DNA from: Betaproteobacteria bacterium
GTDB lineage: Bacteria; Pseudomonadota; Gammaproteobacteria; Burkholderiales; SG8-41
Reading direction: 5' to 3'
Assembly: GCA_025356695.1 (NCBI GenBank)
Contig: JANXSE010000036.1
Span: 1-9,970 of the forward strand
DNA: 9,970 nt
The translations under genes were made by a program, and so were the position numbers. Of the stretch, positions 5,515-9,970 are shown piece after piece. The notes beneath the pieces were generated by a model. It made no database searches. It was not told the DNA's origin and saw only the letters and a program-made list of their open reading frames with translations. How positions within the stretch are numbered: position 1 is the first letter of the stretch; each line of letters starts with the position of its first letter.

Positions 5515-7116
5515 ATGGCTTCAACAATGATGGTTCTCGATCCGATCGCGCCGCTGCAGCACGCCGCGCGCACGCAGACGGTGCTCGACGGCCTTGCCGG
5601 CAAAACCGTCGGCTTCATCGACAACGCCAAACCGAATTTCCAGTACCTCGTCGATGAACTCGCCGACCTGCTGGTCAGTCAATACAAGGTTGCCGCGGTT
5701 GTGAAGCACCGCAAGTCCGGCCAGGTGCCGGTCGAAGAATCGGTTCTCAAAGATTACGCGGACCGCTGCGACGCCGTCATCACCGGCTCCGGCGATTGAG
5801 GGTCGTGCACGTCGTGGAGTGTCCACGACAGTGTTGAAGCCGCCAAGCGGGGGCTCGCCGCCGTCACCATCTGCTCGACGGCATTCAAGGGGCTCGGTCA
5901 CGGTCAGTCGCGCGCGCTCGGTTTTCCGACGCTGCCGGTCGCGCTGATTCCGCATCCGTTCGGCACGCGTTCGCGCGCCGAGATCAGGCAGATCGCCGCC
6001 GATGTGGTCGGCGACATCGCGCGCCTCCTGTGCGAAGCGCCCGCGGCGACGGCTGCGACCAAAAGCGCCGCCGGCGCGCGCGCCAATGAAATCGAAGTCG
6101 CCGACGACATCGAAGCCTTCAATCGTTTGCTCTTGGAACGCCACTGGAGCGACGGCCTGCCGGCGATCCCGCCGACGCGCGCGCGCGTCGAAAAAATGCT
6201 GAAGCACACGAAACGCAAACCCGACGAAATCGTCGGCGCGGTGGCGCCGGTCTTCGGTGTCGCCACCGTCGAGCGCATCGCGATCAACGCGGTGATGGCC
6301 GGCTGTTATCCCGAATACCTGCCGGTGCTGATCGCGGCGACCGAGGCGATCTCCGATCCGCGTTTCAACCTGCGCGGCATCCAGGCCACCACCAATCCCG
6401 CTGCCGTGTGGCTGATCGTCAACGGCCCGATTGCGAAACAGCTCTCCGTCAACAGCGGCGGCAACTGTCTCGGCCCCGGCGCCTGGGCGAATGCCACGCT
6501 CGGCCGCGCCATGCGCCTCATTCAGCAGAACATCGGCGGCGCGCAGGCCGGCGACATGGACCGCTCGACGCAGGGCCAGCCCGGCAAGTACACCTTCTGC
6601 TGCGCCGAGAACGAAGACGCGAGTCCCTGGGAGCCGCTGCACGTCGAGCGCGGTTTCAAAAAAGAACAAAGCACCGTCACCACCGTCGGCGCGCTCGGCA
6701 CCTGGAACATGAACACCCATGCCAAGGATTCCGGCGATTTGCTGCGCGTCATCGCCGACACCATGACCTTTCCGGTCAGCAGCGATTTCGTTTACGCCGG
6801 CGAGCCGTGGCTGATTTTTTCACCCGAACACGCCGAAGTCCTGCATCGCGAAGGTTTGAGCAAGGCCGACGTCAAACGCAAGTTGTGGGAGCAGGCGCGC
6901 CTGTCATGCCGGCGCCTGTCGGCCAAAGACTTCGGCCGCACGCAAAGCGGTCGCAAGGCCGAGCTCGGCGAAATCACGCGCGACACCGTGCTGCCGATCA
7001 CGCACAAGCCCGAAGAAATCGGCATTCTCGTCGCCGGCGGCACCGGCACGCATTCGGTTTACATTCCGATGTCGGGGCATGTGCGATCAGTGACCAAAGA
7101 GATCAAGCAAGATTAA
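5515..7116 (+). CDS. UGSC-family selenoprotein with Sec at the in-frame TGA 5797-5799, fused to a long C-terminal domain
   Basis: One frame runs from the ATG at 5515 (AAGGA at 5504-5508, spacing 6) to the TAA ending at 7116, with a single in-frame TGA at codon 95. Read as selenocysteine, it gives VITGSGD-U-GSC-TSWSVHD, the Sec-Gly-Ser-Cys motif that names the UGSC family. Codon 95 sits at the end of a predicted beta strand, a typical place for a redox UxxC pair (Sec95/Cys98). The frame from 5800 to 6003 continues as protein-like sequence (VEAAKRGLAAVTICSTAFKG), which argues against a true stop. The N-terminal domain spans about residues 28-172 and an Ala-rich linker about 174-198. The C-terminal region, about 200-533, I do not recognise; it has SDGLPAIPPTR (212-222), a GGNCLGPGAWAN segment (Cys318) and a Cys pair at 362-363. 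The total is 533 residues. The substrate is unknown and a redox role is inferred. Standard annotation would split it into a 94-residue ORF and one starting at GTG 6004. Confidence 0.9.
5797..5834 (+). promoter_or_regulatory. Sec codon TGA and downstream bacterial SECIS-like stem-loop
   Basis: The TGA at 5797-5799 is followed by a perfect 8-bp stem, GTCGTGGA (5811-5818) with TCCACGAC (5822-5829), and a GTG loop at 5819-5821. With A5830 bulged, the stem extends through CAC/GTG (5808-5810 with 5831-5833) and a G-T wobble. There are 19 nt between the TGA and the loop. This fits known bacterial SECIS geometry: a stem-loop inside the coding region just after UGA, the apical loop roughly 16-37 nt away, and a G at the start of the loop for SelB binding. 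The codons are at the same time in frame for GSCTSWSVHD. Confidence 0.8.
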
Positions 7117-7148
7117 TTCAAATGTTTATCAATCTCGCCGGCGATGAC

Positions 7149-7266
7149 GCCCTCGCCCCGCGCAAGCGGGGAGAGGGCAGGGGTGAGGGGTAAGTAGAAT
7201 GGCAATGCAAATGCGAGACATTTCCCCCTCACCCTTCCCTCTCGCCCCGTGAACGGGTGGAGAGGG
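7149..7266. repeat. Inverted pair of C/G-rich hairpin repeats
   Basis: Two hairpins lie head to head. The first is GCCCTC-g-CCCCGC-GCAA-GCGGGG-a-GAGGGC (7149-7178); the second pairs CCCTCTC (7237-7243) with GAGAGGG (7260-7266), with an inner CCCGT/ACGGG stem. Their facing ends are complementary: GGGTGAGGGG (7181-7190) with CCCCTCACCC (7225-7234). This CCCTCACCC...CTCTCCCC word set is a common dispersed repeat in Gram-negative genomes. It fills the gap after the selenoprotein gene and may end its transcript. Confidence 0.7.
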
Positions 7267-7292
7267 AATGCAGAGGCCAACATTGAATATTC

Positions 7293-7328
7293 GTAGGGTG
7301 AGTCAGGCGCAACGCGCCGTAACCCACC
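7293..7328 (+). repeat. Single GTAG-headed REP palindrome next to a start codon
   Basis: GTAG (7293-7296) heads a palindrome with an inner GGCGC-AAC-GCGCC hairpin (7306-7318) and outer GGGT/ACCC arms (7296-7299 and 7322-7325), ending in CCACC at 7328. It is the same element class as the pairs at 4205-4279 and 5375-5433 but appears singly. Its end is only 8 bp before the ATG of the next receptor gene, where a ribosome-binding site would normally be. Confidence 0.65.
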
Positions 7329-7336
7329 GTTCCGCC

Positions 7337-8281
7337 ATGCCAAAATTTTTTGCATACATTGTTTCGATCGCGGCGTTGTTCGCAGGCGCCGCCCACGCCC
7401 AAACCTGGCCGACCAAACCCGTGCGCATCATCACCGCTGAACCCCGCACCGGCAACGACCTCATCGCGCGCCTGATCGTCTCGCACCTCAGTAACGCCTT
7501 CGGCCAGCAATTCGTCGTCGATAACCGCGGCCTCGTCGCCGTCGACATGGTGGTGAAGGCGGCACCCGACGGCTACACGCTGCTCTCGTACGGTCCGCCG
7601 CTGTGGCTGACACCCTTGCTGCGGCAGGTTTCGTACGACCCGCTGCGCGATCTCGCGCCCATCACGCTCGCCGGCTATTCGCCGAACATCCTTGCCATTC
7701 ATCCGTCGGTGCCGGCGAAAACGGTGCCCGAACTTCTGCTGCTCGCGAAGAAGCGCCCGGGCGAACTCAATTACTCCTCGAGTTCCACTGGCGCCTCGCC
7801 GCACCTTGCCGCCGAACTGCTGAAGAGCATGGCCGGCATCAACATCATGCGCGTCGCTTACAAGGGCAGCGGCCAGGCGCTGGTCGCGCTGATCGGCGGC
7901 CAGGTGCACATCATGTTTCCGAACGCCGGCACGGTGGCGCCGCATCTGAAGTCCACGCGCGTGCGCGCGCTCGCCGTGACGACGCTCGCGCCGTCAACGC
8001 TGGCGCCGGGCCTGCCGACGCTCTCGGCCTCGGGGGTTGCCGGCTATGAATCGTCGTCGCAGTTCGCGCTGCTCGCGCCCGCGGGCACGCCGCCGAACAT
8101 CATCGAGCGCCTCAACCGTGAAATGATCGCCGCGCTGCGCCGCCCCGACGTCACCGAGCGCCTGTTCGGCAGCGGCGTCGAAGTCACCACCGGCACGCCG
8201 GCGGAACTGGCGGCGACGATGAAGGCGGAGATGGCGAAGAGGGGGAAGGTGATAAAGGACGCGGGCATACGCGAAGAGTAA
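7337..8281 (+). CDS. Bug/TctC-family periplasmic solute-binding receptor
   Basis: A 314-residue secreted binding protein. The signal peptide is MPKFFAYIVSIAALFAGAAHA (residues 1-21), followed by QTWPTKPVRII, the ligand loop TAEPRTGND, FVVDNRGLVAVDMV, APDGYTLL, ELNYSSSSTGASPHLAAEL and MRVAYKGSGQALVALIGGQV. The ATG at 7337 is chosen because it begins the signal peptide. An upstream ATG at 7268 would add 23 residues encoded inside a repeat and ruin the signal sequence. No ribosome-binding site is visible. The ligand loop lacks Gly-Gly, and the VVDNRGLVAVDM and GKVIKDAGIR segments match the receptor at 360-1304 far better than the one at 4283-5281, so these two are probably related paralogues. 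It follows the selenoprotein gene on the same strand, but a 220-bp repeat-filled gap makes a shared transcript uncertain. Confidence 0.94.
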   Translation: MPKFFAYIVSIAALFAGAAHAQTWPTKPVRIITAEPRTGNDLIARLIVSHLSNAFGQQFVVDNRGLVAVDMVVKAAPDGYTLLSYGPPLWLTPLLRQVSYDPLRDLAPITLAGYSPNILAIHPSVPAKTVPELLLLAKKRPGELNYSSSSTGASPHLAAELLKSMAGINIMRVAYKGSGQALVALIGGQVHIMFPNAGTVAPHLKSTRVRALAVTTLAPSTLAPGLPTLSASGVAGYESSSQFALLAPAGTPPNIIERLNREMIAALRRPDVTERLFGSGVEVTTGTPAELAATMKAEMAKRGKVIKDAGIREE

Positions 8282-8308
8282 TCGCCGCTGTGATTCCGCG
8301 CCTGGTCC

Positions 8309-8322
8309 GTTCACCGGTGAAC
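8309..8322. repeat. Perfect 14-bp palindrome
   Basis: GTTCACCGGTGAAC is its own reverse complement. It sits in the 99-bp gap between the fourth receptor gene and the small zinc-ribbon gene. It could be an operator or part of a dispersed repeat; no T-run follows, so it is not a classic terminator. Confidence 0.4.
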
Positions 8323-8380
8323 GATTCTGCCGTGCCGGCAATACTTTTTGACTTTTGAAACGAAAGAATCGAGAAAAGAA

Positions 8381-8707
8381 ATGGCAAGCAAAACCGAACC
8401 GCTGTTCCCCACCATCTCCGCCTGCCCGAGCTGCGGCAAACGCACCCGCCTCAAGGTGGAGAAACTGTCCCATGTGCCGCGCGGCGTCGATGGCGTCGGC
8501 TACCTGCGCTGCTTTCCCTGCAACAAGCGCTACTTCCGCACGGTCGGCACGGCCGAGGGCATCGCCGCTTTCGCGCTGGCGCTCGCGATCGAAGCACACG
8601 GCCACTCGCACGACGAAGAACTCACGCACCACCACGACCCGCTGCCCATCGTCGGCCAGACCGACAAATACGCGTTCATCGACATCACGCCAACGCCGGG
8701 GCATTGA
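8381..8707 (+). CDS. Small zinc-ribbon-like protein with a His-rich segment
   Basis: A 108-residue protein that I do not recognise. Two CxxC pairs, CPSC (15-18) and CFPC (44-47), 25 residues apart, look like a four-Cys zinc ribbon. A short Ala/Leu-rich stretch (AAFALALAIEA, 62-72) is followed by HGHSHDEELTHHHD (73-86), six His with acidic residues, which suggests a second metal-binding patch. The C-terminus (GQTDKYAFIDITPTPGH) is compact. The ATG at 8381 has only a purine-rich upstream stretch (GAGAAAAG). The TTG at 8348 would add 11 residues without support from a better site. It could be a metal-handling or nucleic-acid-binding protein; nothing next to it decides this. It ends 9 bp before the stop of the opposing small gene. 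Confidence 0.7.
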   Translation: MASKTEPLFPTISACPSCGKRTRLKVEKLSHVPRGVDGVGYLRCFPCNKRYFRTVGTAEGIAAFALALAIEAHGHSHDEELTHHHDPLPIVGQTDKYAFIDITPTPGH

Positions 8708-8716
8708 CGCGCAGGC

Positions 8717-9037
8717 TTACGGCAGCCGGCAATCGCATTTCTGGATCTTGTGGATCGCCCACCGCGCGCCCTGCTCGCCGTCATCGAGGCGGATCATCGA
8801 AATCCGCAGTGAGCAATGCGGGCATTTCACGAATTCACCATTGCGGTCGTGATCGATCGACGGATTGGTGGCATCTCCCGCATGCATGGCTTTGCCATGG
8901 ACGCCGGCGGTCGCAATGGTGCGGTATAAGGGCTTGCGGCAGCAGGGGCACAGCACCGCTATGACGCTACGCGGATTCAACTGTAAACCTCTCTTGAGTG
9001 GAGGCAAAAATTGTTTTCTGGCGAAGTTGGCTTTCAT
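8717..9037 (-). CDS. Small protein with two CxxC pairs (putative zinc ribbon)
   Basis: A possible protein of 106 residues from the ATG at 9037-9035. A CPCC pair follows NPRSVIAVL, and a CPHC pair lies about 43 residues later, ahead of SLRISMIRLDDGEQGARWAI, with a final CDC near the C-terminus. The paired cysteines and mixed composition look like a real small zinc-binding protein of the kind found in phage and accessory DNA, but I cannot name a family. An alternative start is the TTG at 8980-8978 (87 residues), which has AAGAGAGG 7 nt upstream, a better ribosome-binding site than anything before the ATG. It is convergent with the zinc-ribbon gene at 8381-8707 and follows the CoiA-like gene on the same strand after about 20 bp, so the two may be co-transcribed. 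Confidence 0.5.
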   Translation of the reverse strand: MKANFARKQFLPPLKRGLQLNPRSVIAVLCPCCRKPLYRTIATAGVHGKAMHAGDATNPSIDHDRNGEFVKCPHCSLRISMIRLDDGEQGARWAIHKIQKCDCRLP

Positions 9038-9057
9038 CAACCACGTTTCTAGTCAGA

Positions 9058-9774
9058 TTAGTACCGAGTTCTCTTGTGCGCTTCGTGCTGGGAAATTAGC
9101 ACTTTGAGTTCTGCTAGCAGGCCGTCGAGAGTAAGGCCGGGTTCAGCCACGCCCATGCGAAGAATATAGACCAATTGCGCTCGGGGAAATTGCGCAACGT
9201 AGGCCCAACCGTCGCGCCGGCCAGGCAGAACCCATCCGAGCACCGGTCCACCAAAATCAAAAAGGACTGGCCCCTGCGATTCTGACCATTCCATCAACAA
9301 GCGGGATTCGGCGACAAACAGGTTCTTTACGACGCCATTTGATCCGACCGCAGTGCCGTCATTCCATGCCTTATCGAATTGCGGCGCGTCTCTCTTGCGC
9401 CGTGTTCCATTAACTATCCAGATAAGGCGATTGTAGAAAGCATCTCTTGACCGACGTTCCTCAGGTTTGATCGAGGAGTGTTGGAATTCGATGACCCATC
9501 CGTGTTCAGTTTTTACGTCTGCAATGTGCCTAGTGCCGTCTGGTGCTGAATGAACTATTTCCCGCCAACCGTCTGGAAAACACTCTTTCCAGTTGAGGTG
9601 CCATTCCGTTTCGTTCTCCCACCAAGGGTCGCATATTAGTTTCCCTTGATGCGCCCAATGCCAAGCTCGCTGTTCGCCACACCTCGCTGTCATTGGGCGG
9701 CCACAGTTCTGACATTCTCCAGCAATGCCGGGTTCTGCAGCCTGGCGATTCCCGTTGACGAGAGCGATCTTCAT
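9058..9774 (-). CDS. CoiA-like (competence protein CoiA family) nuclease-fold protein
   Basis: A 238-residue protein. The N-terminal module has C21/C24 (ECQNCGRPM), C32, and RAWHWAH (36-42), the zinc-binding region that opens CoiA-like proteins. It is followed by CDPWWENETEWHLNWK (48-63), DGTRHIADVK (79-88) and IEFQHSSIKPEERRSRD (95-111). Glu57, Asp86 and the E96-x-Q98 pair fit a PD-(D/E)XK-type nuclease core with Gln in place of the usual Lys. CoiA in competent Gram-positive bacteria promotes recombination of incoming DNA; such genes are scattered in proteobacterial accessory regions with unknown role. The ATG at 9774 starts the familiar MKIALVNG N-terminus; a TTG at 9828 is open in frame but reaches toward the insertion-sequence end. 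No clear ribosome-binding site is seen. Lower GC than the genes to the left suggests transfer. Confidence 0.8.
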   Translation of the reverse strand: MKIALVNGNRQAAEPGIAGECQNCGRPMTARCGEQRAWHWAHQGKLICDPWWENETEWHLNWKECFPDGWREIVHSAPDGTRHIADVKTEHGWVIEFQHSSIKPEERRSRDAFYNRLIWIVNGTRRKRDAPQFDKAWNDGTAVGSNGVVKNLFVAESRLLMEWSESQGPVLFDFGGPVLGWVLPGRRDGWAYVAQFPRAQLVYILRMGVAEPGLTLDGLLAELKVLISQHEAHKRTRY

Positions 9775-9828
9775 GAGGTTGGGTCGGGTCGGAACGAATC
9801 CCGAGGCAGAATAAATTTCCAACAACAA

Positions 9829-9970
9829 TAGGGGTCAGCATCCCATGGCACTACCTTAAGCCGCGGCTGCCCGTTGTTGAAGTATCCCGGCGCGTGCGAT
9901 ATTGCGTGGCACGGTCAATAGCGCATGAGTCTTAGGTCTTCGTTTGATGGCGTGAGGTTCAACTCGCCCG
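9829..9970 (-). mobile_element. Probable end of an IS4-type insertion sequence, cut by the window edge
   Basis: The right 140 bp hold the tail of a transposase-like frame (9856-9969) followed on the minus strand by about 27 bp of non-coding sequence (containing GCTGACCCCTATTG) that may include the terminal inverted repeat. The exact boundary and target duplication cannot be set because the other end lies outside the window. It sits about 50 bp upstream of the CoiA-like ATG and may have displaced its original promoter. Confidence 0.4.
9856..9969 (-). CDS. Transposase C-terminus, IS4-family-like (partial, runs off right edge)
   Basis: Read leftward from the edge, 37 codons stay open to a TAA (complement of 9856-9858). 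The peptide contains VEPHAIKRRPKTHALLTVPR, which matches the basic tail EPRxxKRRPKxxxLLTxPR that I associate with IS4-family transposases. The start and catalytic DDE residues lie outside the window, so neither intactness nor subgroup can be judged. Confidence 0.6.
   Translation of the reverse strand, partial: GRVEPHAIKRRPKTHALLTVPRNIARAGILQQRAAAA

Noticed and set aside
5797..5799. TGA as a premature stop making a pseudogene or two separate genes
   Set aside because: The frame is otherwise intact over 1.6 kb, the residues after the TGA are protein-like and complete the UGSC motif, and a SECIS-like hairpin follows at the right distance.
5521..6720. 399-codon ORF on the minus strand
   Set aside because: It is antisense to the selenoprotein gene. 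Its Arg/Gly/Ala-rich composition is typical of the opposite strand of high-GC coding DNA, and no domain is seen.
7268..7336. Earlier ATG for the fourth receptor
   Set aside because: It would put 23 residues translated from a REP element in front of a complete signal peptide.
9775..9828. TTG start extending the CoiA-like protein by 18 residues
   Set aside because: The family-like N-terminus begins at MKIALVNG, and the extension runs toward the insertion-sequence end.
1..9970. tRNA or rRNA genes
   Set aside because: No cloverleaf with a TTC-containing T arm or rRNA signature was noticed on either strand by eye; a covariance-model scan was not possible.

Overview
The window is high-GC DNA that looks like a betaproteobacterium of the Burkholderiales type. 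This is inferred from the run of stand-alone Bug/TctC periplasmic binding proteins, the MmgE/PrpD-family genes and the GTAG-headed palindromic repeats between genes; no taxonomic marker is present. From about 9.0 kb to the right edge the base composition becomes visibly more AT-rich, and the window ends in what looks like an insertion sequence, so that end is probably acquired DNA.

Layout. Positions 1-213 (minus) hold the N-terminus of a first TctC-type binding protein that runs off the left edge. Positions 360-2689 (minus) form a two-gene operon: an MmgE/PrpD-family protein, then a second TctC-type protein whose start overlaps the upstream stop by 4 bp. A second MmgE/PrpD-family gene diverges from it at 2792-4201 (plus), and the two are driven from an intergenic region with overlapping back-to-back promoters. 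A third TctC-type gene (4283-5281, minus) converges on it across a paired palindromic repeat.

The centre of interest is 5515-7116 (plus): one reading frame interrupted only by an in-frame TGA at 5797-5799. The TGA lies in a Sec-Gly-Ser-Cys (UGSC) motif and is followed at 5808-5834 by a stem-loop with bacterial SECIS geometry. I read this as a 533-residue selenoprotein with Sec at residue 95, in which a UGSC domain is fused to a long C-terminal region I do not recognise. Downstream come a repeat-rich gap and a fourth TctC-type gene (7337-8281, plus).

The right end holds two small cysteine-paired (zinc-ribbon-like) ORFs that converge tail to tail (8381-8707 plus, 8717-9037 minus), a CoiA-like nuclease-fold gene (9058-9774, minus), and the C-terminal end of a probable IS4-type transposase (9856 to the edge, minus).

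How the genes may work together (inference): several high-affinity periplasmic receptors for organic acids, two MmgE/PrpD-fold enzymes and a redox selenoprotein suggest a scavenging and catabolism locus for one or more carboxylated compounds. No TctA/TctB membrane subunits and no selenocysteine-insertion genes (selA, selB, selC, selD) are seen here, so both would have to be elsewhere in the genome.
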